Source of the DNA: DATJYV01 sp035499415
GTDB lineage: Bacteria; Bacteroidota; Ignavibacteria; UBA10030
Assembly (NCBI GenBank): GCA_035499415.1
Contig: DATJYV010000012.1
Span: 1-17,260 of the forward strand
Length of the DNA stretch: 17,260 bases
Reading direction: 5' to 3'
The notes beneath the pieces were generated by a model. That model was not told where the DNA came from, ran no database searches, and saw only the letters and a list, made by a program, of their open reading frames with translations. The position numbers were made by a program, and so were the translations under genes. Positions 7,500 through 14,254 of this stretch are shown here, in pieces. The stretch's first letter is position 1. Each line of letters opens with the position of its first letter.

Positions 7500-7802
7500 A
7501 TGAATTCGTACTCGCGAAAAATATCAACCGAGGAATCGAATGAGCAGTACATCTTCGTCTACAAGGACCGGTTGAATTTCTTTCCTTCGCGCGGAAAGAC
7601 ATTCCTGCTCGACGAAGGCCCAAGACACAAGCGCGCCAGAGTGGAGTCGTACCCGTGCCTCTGCCATGGCCCGCACGAGCCGCACCGGCACTACTACATC
7701 CGCTGGAAGGGTTTGCAGAAGGGGGACACGATCGTCATCCGGAAAGACCCGAACCATCGGGACGAATACAAGCTTCGCATCGAACATCCGGCCTCAAATT
7801 GA
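7500..7802 (+). CDS. Unrecognised Cys/His-rich small protein in oxidoreductase operon
   Basis: This 100-residue soluble protein starts at ATG 7500, with AAAGGA 9 bases upstream, only 2 bases after the membrane-protein stop. The frame is open further upstream but that would overlap the membrane protein. The first half has SNEQYIFVYKDRLNFFPSRG and a basic stretch. The centre holds a dense metal-ligand-like run, Cys53-x-Cys55-His56-x2-His59-x2-His62-x-His64 (YPCLCHGPHEPHRHYY). The end (LQKGDTIVIRKD, EYKLRIEHP) looks like short beta strands. I do not recognise the family. The ligand spacing could hold zinc or iron, or simply be a surface patch. The location between the beta and gamma subunit genes suggests a role tied to the oxidoreductase, but no function can be assigned from sequence. 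Confidence 0.82.
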   Translation: MNSYSRKISTEESNEQYIFVYKDRLNFFPSRGKTFLLDEGPRHKRARVESYPCLCHGPHEPHRHYYIRWKGLQKGDTIVIRKDPNHRDEYKLRIEHPASN

Positions 7803-7824
7803 AAGGGGAATCAAAGGAGTGAAC

Positions 7825-8391
7825 ATGAACCGCACGCATGAGATCATCCTCGCAGGATTTGGCGGACAGGGGGTTCTCTCGCTCGGTCAAATTCTGTCCT
7901 ACGCCGCGATGCTCGAGGACAAGCAGGTGAGCTGGATGCCTTCCTACGGCCCGGAGATGCGGGGAGGGACGGCAAACTGCATCGTCATCGTCTCGGAGAA
8001 TCGGATCAGCTCTCCGATCGTCTCGACCTTCGACGCGGGGATCATTCTCAACCAGCCGTCGATGGACAAGTTCTTATCGAAGATTCAGCCGTCGGGACTG
8101 CTCCTCTATGAGGAGTCCACGATCATTAAACCGCCTGCGCGCTTTGATATCGACATCCTGTGCATTCCGGCAATGACCGAGGCGCAGAAAATCGGAAGCA
8201 GGCAGGTCGCCAACGTCCTCATGCTCGGCGCGTTTCTTGAACGAAGGCCGGTCGTTTCGGTCGAATCCGTCGTGCGAACGCTGAAGAAAGTCCTTCCCGC
8301 ACATCGGCAGGCGCTCCTGCCATTGAACGAAGAAGCCCTCGTGCGCGGGAAAGAGCTCGCCGTCTCGGCCCGCGAGCCGGCAAGGGCGTGA
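7825..8391 (+). CDS. 2-oxoacid:ferredoxin oxidoreductase gamma subunit
   Basis: The 188-residue protein is the gamma domain of the pyruvate/2-oxoacid:ferredoxin oxidoreductase family, which helps bind CoA. Hallmarks are GFGGQGV at 11-17 and SYGPEMRGGTANC at 40-52, followed by DAGIILNQPSMDKF and the typical NVLMLGAFLE helix. It completes a four-subunit enzyme with the ferredoxin, alpha and beta genes upstream. The frame is open back to 7666, but ATG 7825 has AGGAG at 5-base spacing and places GFGGQGV at the normal distance from the N-terminus, so it is chosen. The gene order is ferredoxin, alpha, beta, two unrelated small genes, gamma. The separation of gamma from beta is the unusual part. Confidence 0.93.
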   Translation: MNRTHEIILAGFGGQGVLSLGQILSYAAMLEDKQVSWMPSYGPEMRGGTANCIVIVSENRISSPIVSTFDAGIILNQPSMDKFLSKIQPSGLLLYEESTIIKPPARFDIDILCIPAMTEAQKIGSRQVANVLMLGAFLERRPVVSVESVVRTLKKVLPAHRQALLPLNEEALVRGKELAVSAREPARA

Positions 8392-8421
8392 GGAGCGATG
8401 GCTGGAAGAAAGGAAAACGTT

Positions 8422-8694
8422 ATGAGCCTTGAACAATTTTTATGCGACCACGCCTGCAGGAACACCTGCGCTTCGCTTCGTGAGGCGATGCATGCCGAAA
8501 CCGAGCTTATGAAATTCTACGACCGCATCGGCTCGGAGTGCGACTATCCGGACATTCACAAGTTCCTCGGGGAAATGGCGGGAGAACGGCGCGTTTCGAT
8601 TCTCCGCATCGTTCAGAAACTCAACGAGATGACCGCACGCGGCCAGATCCTCGACGGAATTTCATCGAGCTTCGATGACGGAGTCCGGAAGTAG
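8422..8694 (+). CDS. Small helical protein, ferritin/rubrerythrin-like half domain
   Basis: The protein has 90 residues from ATG 8422, which has AGGA at a 7-base spacing. An ATG at 8398 in the same frame has GAGGAG only 2 bases away, too close, so it is less likely. The N-terminus holds Cys8-x3-Cys12-x3-Cys16 (CDHACRNTC). Then come two helices with ferritin-like spacing of acidic and His residues (REAMHAETELMKFYDRIGSE and IHKFLGEMAGERRVSILRIV). This resembles one half of a rubrerythrin-type four-helix bundle, which would need to dimerise to build a di-iron site. The assignment is by pattern only. It lies 30 bases after gamma at the end of the cluster, so an accessory role with the oxygen-sensitive oxidoreductase is possible. 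No terminator is seen after it. Confidence 0.72.
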   Translation: MSLEQFLCDHACRNTCASLREAMHAETELMKFYDRIGSECDYPDIHKFLGEMAGERRVSILRIVQKLNEMTARGQILDGISSSFDDGVRK

Positions 8695-8708
8695 GAGGTA
8701 TGGATGAG

Positions 8709-8785
8709 GGTGATTGGTAAATGGTGAATCGTGAATGGTGAATCGTAAATGGTGAAAAGTGAATGGTGAAAAGTGAATCGTGAAT
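8709..8785. repeat. Heptanucleotide tandem array, 11 units
   Basis: Eleven consecutive 7-base units fit without gaps. They vary around GGTGAAT, with CGTGAAT, AGTGAAT, GGTGAAA and CGTAAAT forms. The seven-base period is exact over 77 bp even though no reading frame uses it. This is a short tandemly repeated repetitive sequence of the type described in cyanobacteria and others; its function is unknown. Confidence 0.85.
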
Positions 8786-8812
8786 AGGGATAAGCGAGCG
8801 ATGTCCCTCCAG

Positions 8813-8840
8813 TCTCCTGACTTCTGTCTTCTGTCCTCTG
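8813..8840. repeat. Second heptanucleotide array, 4 units
   Basis: Four 7-base units, TCTCCTG, ACTTCTG, TCTTCTG and TCCTCTG, stand in tandem 27 bases after the first array. The unit differs from the first array but the period is the same. Confidence 0.7.
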
Positions 8841-9047
8841 CCTCGCGGCCCCTTGTCTGCCCGCCACTTTCCCATCGTTAAGACCCATTCCCATTCCTGA
8901 CTGCATTTTCAAATTTGACACACCCCGCCGTCTGAATTCACTCAATCTCTCCCCTTTTTTTCCCCTGACGCATTTCTCGAGTGGTACACAAGTTGTAGAC
9001 TGATCGGGTAGAAAACTTTCCCTTGTTGATTCATTCGGGAGCCGGTC

Positions 9048-11081
9048 ATGCCGCTTCTTGATTCAGCAACAGGCGAGGTCCGAAAGTCATATACCATCGA
9101 CGAGCTCCAGGCGGCGGCCAAACTTATGCGCGGCTACGACCTCATCAGTCTGTGCGCCGCCGGGTCGGGCCACGCAGGCGGAACGCTCTCGATCATGGAC
9201 ATCACGGCCGCCCTGTACCTTCATTGCGCACGCCTCGACCCCAAAAATCCGGACTGGGCCGGGAGGGACCGCATCATCTGGTCGGCGGGACACAAAGCTC
9301 CGAGTCTCTACATCGGCCTCGGGATGGCGGGATTCTACGATGTCCGTGATGTCGTCAAGCTGAGAAAACTCGGCAGTCCGTTCCAGGGCCATCCTCATCG
9401 TTTGAAACTTCCGGGTGTGGAGGCATCCACGGGTTCCCTGGGACAGGGTCTCAGCATATCCGTCGGGATTGCGCTCGGCTTGCGACTTGAGAAGAACCCC
9501 GCCGGCGTCTTTTGCATCATGGGAGACGGCGAACAGCAGGAAGGCCAGATCTGGGAAGCCGCGATGGAGGCGGGACACTACAAACTGGACAACGTCGTCG
9601 GCATCATCGACAAAAATCGTCTTCAGATTGACGGTTGGGTGAAAGACGTCATGAACATCGACCCGATCGCGGAGAAATACCGGAGCTTCGGTTGGGACGT
9701 CATCGAGATCGACGGACACCACATGGAGGCGATCGTCGACGCATTGGAAAATGCACGGGAAAGAAAGGGCAAACCGAAACTCATCGTCGCAAACACGATC
9801 AAGGGAAACGGCGTCGAATTCATGGAAAACATTGCCGGATGGCACGGCAAGGCGCCGAATGTTGAGGAGATGAAAAAGGGACTCGCCCAGCTCGGGCTTC
9901 TCGAGACCCTTCCTGTCGACGAACTCCTGGAGAGCGCAAAAATCTTTCAGCGTCATGCGGAACTTGAACTGAGTCACAAGCTCCCGGCCTTTGCCCGGTC
10001 GTACTGGTGGAACACCGACGAGCTGATGAAGGTGGAGATGCAGCCGACGCGCAAGGGGTTCGGCCAGGCGCTTCAGCAGTTCGGCGCAGATGAGCGGATC
10101 GTCTGTCTCGGGCTCGATATTTCCGGGTCGATTACCATCAGCAGCTTCTACGATAAGAATCCGGAACGCAAATCGCGGTGGCTGAGCGTCGGGATCGCCG
10201 AACAGAGTGCCGTAGGAGTCGCTGCCGGCCTCGCACGTGAGGGAAAGATCCCGGTGTTCGGAACGTATGGAACGTTTGCGGCCGGGAGATGCCTTGACCA
10301 GATCCGAACGACCGTTTGCTACGGCGAATTCAATGTCCTGATCGCGGGAGCGCACGGCGGAGTCTCGGTGGGCCCCGACGGCGCCACGCATCAGGCGCTC
10401 GAGGACCTCTTCCAGATTTGCGGACTCCCGAACATGAACGTCTCCGTCCCGTGCGACGCGGTCGAGACTCTCAAGGCCACCAAACACCTGCTGTTCGGCA
10501 TCCGGGGGCCGAAGTACATTCGATTCGCGCGCGAAGCCACGCCGGTTGTGACGACAGAGGCCACGCCGTTTGTCTTCGGGAAAGCCAACGTGATACGGTT
10601 CCGCGGCGGACAACCGCGATTCATCGACGCGTTTGAAACCGTCCTCTCCTCCGCGTACGAGAATGAACACGAGGAGCTGACGGTCATCGCGTGCGGCCCG
10701 ATGGTTCCCGAGGCGATGCGCGCTGCGTACATCCTGAAACAGGAGTACGACTTCGAGACGCGCGTCATCAACATGCACACGCTCAAGCCGCTTGACCCCG
10801 AGGCGGTCGTCCGGGCCGCAAGGGAAACCGGAATCGTCATCACTGCCGAAGAGCATCAAATCGGCGGCCTCGCCGACCGCGTCTGCAGGATCATCACGGA
10901 ATCTCCCGAGCTCTACCACGTTCCGGTCATCACCGGCTCGATCGGCGTCAAGGACCGGTTCGGGGAATCGGGGGCGCCGTGGGAGCTGGTGCAGGAGTTC
11001 GAAGTGAGCGCCGAGCACATCGCGCATAAAGCGCGTCAGCTCGTTGAACTGAAACATACGTCGATCGCCATCCCATCATAG
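9048..11081 (+). CDS. tkt: Transketolase, single-chain form resembling split two-subunit type
   Basis: Transketolase moves two-carbon ketol units between sugar phosphates in the pentose phosphate pathway using thiamine diphosphate. The 677 residues contain the TPP domain (about 20-300: SGHAGGTLSIMD at 40-51; GDGEQQEG at 159-166 through Asn191 in DKNRLQ), the pyrimidine domain (about 330-495: GIAEQSAVGVAAGLA at 382-396 with the catalytic Glu385; GPDGATHQALEDL at 442-454) and the C-terminal domain (about 540-660). Sequence style (SGHAGGTLS, the short C-terminal half) resembles the split archaeal/bacterial TktA+TktB pair joined into one chain. Compared with that pair there is an extra stretch near 500-545 (VIRFRGGQPRFIDAFE). 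Start ATG 9048 follows GGGAG at 7-base spacing. An aminotransferase gene starts 40 bases after the stop. A long antisense frame at 9087-11057 is a shadow. Confidence 0.92.
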   Translation: MPLLDSATGEVRKSYTIDELQAAAKLMRGYDLISLCAAGSGHAGGTLSIMDITAALYLHCARLDPKNPDWAGRDRIIWSAGHKAPSLYIGLGMAGFYDVRDVVKLRKLGSPFQGHPHRLKLPGVEASTGSLGQGLSISVGIALGLRLEKNPAGVFCIMGDGEQQEGQIWEAAMEAGHYKLDNVVGIIDKNRLQIDGWVKDVMNIDPIAEKYRSFGWDVIEIDGHHMEAIVDALENARERKGKPKLIVANTIKGNGVEFMENIAGWHGKAPNVEEMKKGLAQLGLLETLPVDELLESAKIFQRHAELELSHKLPAFARSYWWNTDELMKVEMQPTRKGFGQALQQFGADERIVCLGLDISGSITISSFYDKNPERKSRWLSVGIAEQSAVGVAAGLAREGKIPVFGTYGTFAAGRCLDQIRTTVCYGEFNVLIAGAHGGVSVGPDGATHQALEDLFQICGLPNMNVSVPCDAVETLKATKHLLFGIRGPKYIRFAREATPVVTTEATPFVFGKANVIRFRGGQPRFIDAFETVLSSAYENEHEELTVIACGPMVPEAMRAAYILKQEYDFETRVINMHTLKPLDPEAVVRAARETGIVITAEEHQIGGLADRVCRIITESPELYHVPVITGSIGVKDRFGESGAPWELVQEFEVSAEHIAHKARQLVELKHTSIAIPS

Positions 11082-11121
11082 TCGAACGAGGAAAACGGAT
11101 TACTAAAACGAGGACACGGTC

Positions 11122-12396
11122 ATGAAATTCGCGAATCGCATTTCCCGATTGGGAACGGAGACGGCGTTTGAATTCCTCGCCGAAGTCAACGACCTCCGGA
11201 AGAAAGGACGCGATATCGTTACTCTTTCGATCGGAGAGCCGGCGTGCGACACGGCCGAAAACATCAAGCGTGCCGCGAAGAAGGCGCTCGACGAAAATCA
11301 GACCCATTACAATCCCTCGGCGGGACTTCCGGAGCTTCGTACGGCGATCGCGGCGTATCTCACGAAAACACGCGGCGTCCCGTTTGAAACGGACGAAGTG
11401 GTTGTCGTCCCGGGAGGCAAGCCGATCATCTTCTACTCCATTCTCGCATGCGTCGAAGAGGGGGATGAAGTCATTTACCCCCTGCCGGGTTATCCGATTT
11501 ACGAATCGATGATTCGGTTTACGGGAGGGACGCCGGTCCCCTTGCGTCTCCGCGAGGAGAAGAAGTTCAGCTTCGACGTCCGCGAGCTCCGGTCGATGAT
11601 CACCGATAGAACGCGAATGGTAATCGTCAATTCACCACACAACCCGACGGGCGGGATCATCCCGAAGCACGATTTGCACGAGATCGCCGAACTCTCGCTC
11701 AAGCACGACTTCTGGGTTCTATCGGACGAAATTTATTCGAGAATTATTTACGACGGGAAACACGAAAGCATCGTCCAGTTCCCGGGCATGAAGGAGCGAA
11801 CGATCATTCTCGACGGACATTCGAAGACGTACGCGATGACCGGCTGGCGCGTCGGCTTCGGCGCGATGCCGAAAGAACTTGCGGCGCACGTCGCACGGCT
11901 CGAAACGAATTCGGTTTCATGCACGGCGACCTTCACCCAGCATGCCGCACTCGAAGCCCTCACGGGCCCGCAAGATGCCACCGCAGAGATGGTGCGGGGT
12001 TTTGAGTCGAACAGAAACCTGATCGTCGCGGGGCTCAACAACATTGACGGATTCTTCTGCCATTCACCCGCCGGAGCGTTCTACGCATACCCGAACGTCA
12101 CGCGCGCCTGCCGCAGATTGGGATTCAGAGATTCGAAGGAGCTTCAGCAGTTCCTGCTCTACAAGGCGGGGGTTGCCGTCCTGGGCCAGCAGTGTTTCGG
12201 CACGCGAATGCCGGACGACTACGAGGAGTACATCCGCCTCTCGTACGTCTCATCCGCCGCCGATATACGGGAAGGACTCCGGAGAATTGAAGCAGGCCTT
12301 GCCGATCAGAAGCTCGTCGAAGAGTTTCTGGATGAACAATGGGAGAAGGAATCGGAGCGGGGACGGACGCACGACGAAACGAAGGCTTCGGTTTAG
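11122..12396 (+). CDS. PLP-dependent class I/II aminotransferase
   Basis: The 424-residue protein is a fold-type I aminotransferase. The PLP Schiff-base lysine is Lys235 in GHSKTYAMTGWRVGF. Other cofactor and substrate residues visible are Asn174 in SPHNPTGG, Asp202 and Tyr205 in SDEIYS, Arg243, and Arg372 in EYIRLSYV, which binds the substrate carboxylate. The N-terminal part LSIGEPACDTAENI and NPSAGLPELRTAIAAYL are typical of aspartate aminotransferase-like enzymes, but this family also includes alanine, aromatic and branched-chain specificities, so the substrate is left open. The last 25 residues or so form a charged tail (EEFLDEQWEKESERGRT) beyond the usual end. ATG 11122 has a GAGGAC-type site about 8 bases upstream. 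Neighbouring transketolase, proline dehydrogenase and 2-oxoacid oxidoreductase genes fit amino-acid carbon skeleton flow. Confidence 0.9.
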   Translation: MKFANRISRLGTETAFEFLAEVNDLRKKGRDIVTLSIGEPACDTAENIKRAAKKALDENQTHYNPSAGLPELRTAIAAYLTKTRGVPFETDEVVVVPGGKPIIFYSILACVEEGDEVIYPLPGYPIYESMIRFTGGTPVPLRLREEKKFSFDVRELRSMITDRTRMVIVNSPHNPTGGIIPKHDLHEIAELSLKHDFWVLSDEIYSRIIYDGKHESIVQFPGMKERTIILDGHSKTYAMTGWRVGFGAMPKELAAHVARLETNSVSCTATFTQHAALEALTGPQDATAEMVRGFESNRNLIVAGLNNIDGFFCHSPAGAFYAYPNVTRACRRLGFRDSKELQQFLLYKAGVAVLGQQCFGTRMPDDYEEYIRLSYVSSAADIREGLRRIEAGLADQKLVEEFLDEQWEKESERGRTHDETKASV

Positions 12397-12428
12397 AAGT
12401 CATCCCAAAAACCGGAGCACGCGCCAGG

Positions 12429-12444
12429 CAAGTTCAGCATGACG
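12429..12444 (-). repeat. Half-arm of the palindromic repeat at 911-1033
   Basis: CAAGTTCAGCATGACG is the exact reverse complement of the inner arm at 936-951. The flanking bases do not continue the match and the partner hairpin arm is missing, so this looks like a decayed copy just after the aminotransferase gene. Confidence 0.6.
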
Positions 12445-12535
12445 TGAGATCTTTAAGGACGTTTGCCTTCTTGAGACCTGAAATGAGGTGACAAAGTTGC
12501 AGGACGAACACGAATCGCTTCGAGGTGACCACACA

Positions 12536-12706
12536 ATGAAGCACAACGGAATTTGGGGGACAATCTACGGGGCCTCCTTCCTGGGGGCCGCGATTTACTT
12601 CATCCAGCACGCAACGTCGTTCTGGGAGGGGATCTGGGGATTTATCAGGGCCCTGTTCTGGCCTGCAGTGCTGATGTACAAGCTCCTGGAGTATCTCAAA
12701 CTTTAG
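12536..12706 (+). CDS. Small two-helix membrane protein
   Basis: This 56-residue protein has two hydrophobic stretches, about 7-25 (WGTIYGASFLGAAIYFIQH) and 33-54 (IWGFIRALFWPAVLMYKLLEY), joined by a short Ser/Trp/Glu loop. ATG 12536 is preceded by GAGGTGA with 7-base spacing, which is a strong site. A GTG at 12488 in the same frame would add 16 polar residues and has a weaker context. Conserved-looking aromatic residues and the compact form fit a widespread type of tiny bacterial membrane protein, but I cannot name a function. It follows the aminotransferase by 139 bases, with a decayed repeat between, and a 10-bp stem-loop lies 31 bases after its stop. Confidence 0.78.
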   Translation: MKHNGIWGTIYGASFLGAAIYFIQHATSFWEGIWGFIRALFWPAVLMYKLLEYLKL

Positions 12707-12737
12707 CGCCGGCGTTCGCTGGAAAGATCTGGCGTGG

Positions 12738-12761
12738 CACACTCCGATAAATCGGAGTGTG
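12738..12761. terminator. Stem-loop after small membrane protein gene
   Basis: CACACTCCGA and TCGGAGTGTG form a perfect 10-bp stem with the loop TAAA. No T run follows on either strand, so it is not a textbook rho-independent terminator. The convergent position between plus-strand and minus-strand gene groups still suggests a role at transcript ends. Confidence 0.5.
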
Positions 12762-12917
12762 ACGTATCATCCCCCTTCTTCAGAATCTGCTCACTGGTCT
12801 TCCCCGCTGCGGATTCACCGCTCACACTCTTTCGGCGCCTTCAAATCGACGATGCCGGGAATGAGTGCATTGAACGGTGCATCACCACTCTTGTTCCTGC
12901 GTGCCCCTCGGTACCGC

Positions 12918-13382
12918 TCAATCGACCATAAACTTCAGTGAAAATTTCCCAAAGACATTTGCGACCGTCAGGACGTATGAACCCAGGCCGCTCTGGGTAC
13001 CGTCGAGGTCGACTATCGCGACCGTGATTCCCAATAAAACAATTTGTTGCGTTTGGTGCGGTGGGATCGAATATCTGACCAGGGAATTGCAACCGAGATT
13101 ACCCGGTGCAGTATAGCTCAATCTCGTCGTCCCGCCGGTGTCTTGTACGGTGTACCACGCTATCGGCCAGCAGACAGGAATAACGATGTCCACCGTGGTG
13201 TCCGCGGGGTTATAAACTGTTGTGGTTGCGACCAGCGTGTCATGAGCTCCGAATGAGGGGCGGGGAATGCTGAACGTGATCTGCAGGTTATCGGATCGAA
13301 TAGTGTCGGTAACCGGCGACAGGGGATTGCTCTTGGTACAGCCGGCCGACAGGAGTAAGAGACTGAGGATGGCGCGTCGCAT
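12918..13382 (-). CDS. Putative lipoprotein with beta-rich BsuPI-like domain
   Basis: The 154-residue protein begins MRRAILSLLLLSAGC, a clear lipoprotein signal with lipobox LSAGC and lipidated Cys15. ATG at 13382 has GGAGG five bases upstream. The open frame extends further up, but the extra residues are not signal-like. The mature part is rich in Thr, Val and Ile with alternating strands (ITFSIPRPSFGAHDTLVATT; VYNPADTTVDIVIPVCWPIAWYTVQDTGG; then SIPPHQTQQIVLLG and GLGSYVLTVANVFGK). This layout resembles the immunoglobulin-like BsuPI/proteinase-inhibitor fold, but that is a pattern guess. Three Cys residues follow the lipid anchor region or lie in the domain (Cys75 and Cys101 approximately), which could form a disulphide. 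A small stem (CGGAGC/GCTCCG at 13423-13448) lies upstream of the start. Confidence 0.78.
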   Translation of the reverse strand: MRRAILSLLLLSAGCTKSNPLSPVTDTIRSDNLQITFSIPRPSFGAHDTLVATTTVYNPADTTVDIVIPVCWPIAWYTVQDTGGTTRLSYTAPGNLGCNSLVRYSIPPHQTQQIVLLGITVAIVDLDGTQSGLGSYVLTVANVFGKFSLKFMVD

Positions 13383-13474
13383 GTATCCCTCCATTTCTCC
13401 TGCTGTCTCCCCTCGCGTAACCCGGAGCGACATAAGACTATTGCTCCGAACCGCTGAACATCAAACGAATCCCC

Positions 13475-14029
13475 CTATTTTTTCTCGGCGAGCGAATGGA
13501 TGAATGTCTCGGCGGCCTGAACGCCGAGCCCCATCCCCAGTCCAATCATCAAACCGTCAAGAAAATTCGCCCGAAAGAGCGCCGCCGGCATGTCGGGAAT
13601 ATTCTGGACGACGCCGACGAGGAGCGTCAGAAGAACGAACATCACTCCGTAGACTCCGCCGACGACAGCGAATTTTCCCCAATGGAATGCCGCGAGCCGG
13701 CGCTCGAAGAGAAATGCCAGCCACACCACCGGGAGATTGACGCCAAACGACCAGACGGCCGAATTGAAGACCGGAACCCAGGAAGCGGCGACCACGAACT
13801 GAACCGCGCTGACGCACACCGCCGCCGTTAGAGCGTTCGACAATCCGCGTATGTGATAGACGGAGAAGATGAATGCGCCGGCGGCACCGAATGAAACGAA
13901 CGCGAACTCGGCTCCGCGCGGGTTGAATACACCGATGCCGTGGAGCATAAGACCGACGGCAACGCTCCCGGCAAGCCCGTAGAGCGTCAGAAGAAGGGAC
14001 TTCCAGACCTGTACGAATGTTATTTTCAT
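13475..14029 (-). CDS. Unrecognised six-helix integral membrane protein
   Basis: The 184-residue protein has about six hydrophobic helices: 9-31, 40-59, 64-87, 90-109, 118-141 and 153-174. Polar residues are few, with FERRLAAFHWGK between helices four and five and NPRGAEF between one and two. ATG 14029 is preceded by GGGAG/GGAGAG at about 6-base spacing. A longer start at 14137 would add an arginine- and serine-rich, unlikely leader. I do not recognise the family and see no transport or catalytic motif. The lipoprotein gene follows 92 bases downstream on the same strand, so the two may be cotranscribed. Confidence 0.8.
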   Translation of the reverse strand: MKITFVQVWKSLLLTLYGLAGSVAVGLMLHGIGVFNPRGAEFAFVSFGAAGAFIFSVYHIRGLSNALTAAVCVSAVQFVVAASWVPVFNSAVWSFGVNLPVVWLAFLFERRLAAFHWGKFAVVGGVYGVMFVLLTLLVGVVQNIPDMPAALFRANFLDGLMIGLGMGLGVQAAETFIHSLAEKK

Positions 14030-14063
14030 CCGGCTCTCCCGATTTATCCGCTGCGAATGCGAG

Positions 14064-14174
14064 TTAGTCCGGCATGACCGGAGATGCAATCCACACTGCA
14101 CGTCGATCGCCCATTGTCCCAGGGGCGCAGCGTCCAACGCCGGTCTGCTTGAGAAAGTTGCGTCTGGAGCTCAT
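14064..14174 (-). pseudogene. Remnant of a Tat-exported protein gene
   Basis: This 36-codon frame begins MSSRRNFLKQTG, an exact match to the twin-arginine signal motif (S/T-R-R-x-F-L-K) and to the usual opening of many Tat substrates. The hydrophobic stretch that must follow is absent: after KQTGVG the frame reads RCAPGTMGDRRAVWIA and stops. No ribosome site precedes the ATG. The simplest reading is the 5' stub of a Tat-substrate gene left after a deletion between proline dehydrogenase and the membrane protein. Chance resemblance over 12 residues is possible but less likely. Confidence 0.4.
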
Positions 14175-14254
14175 CGACACGGAGTGGGATGTTGTCGAAC
14201 TGTTTCCGGTGGAAGGGCTTGACGTATCCTTTGGATCCCGCCGGTCGAAGAACG

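Larger units (their letters stand above)
8695..9047. other. Gap before transketolase with tandem repeats
   Basis: This gap contains two heptanucleotide arrays (listed separately) and then about 200 bp of low-information sequence leading to the transketolase gene. No terminator-like hairpin with a T run was found after the ferritin-like gene, and no confident promoter. Minus-strand frames across it (for example repeated FTIHHS) merely translate the heptamers. Confidence 0.65.

Noticed and set aside
8613..8945. Minus-strand frames with repeated FTIHHS-like phrases
   Set aside because: They translate the heptanucleotide array; the period-7 DNA explains the pattern.
9087..11057. 656-codon minus-strand frame opposite transketolase
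   Set aside because: Shadow of the transketolase gene with no domain signature.
12770..12917. Minus-strand frame reading NALIPGIVDLKAPKECER after the lipoprotein stop
   Set aside because: It reads like a protein end but has no start or upstream partner in frame; it may be a repeat or old remnant, and cannot be supported from one copy.
14177..14191. 15-base sequence ACACGGAGTGGGATG shared with 16482-16496, both upstream of minus-strand genes
   Set aside because: In about 17 kb a shared 15-mer has a rough chance expectation near one in ten, and the flanks do not extend the match, so a regulatory motif is not supported.
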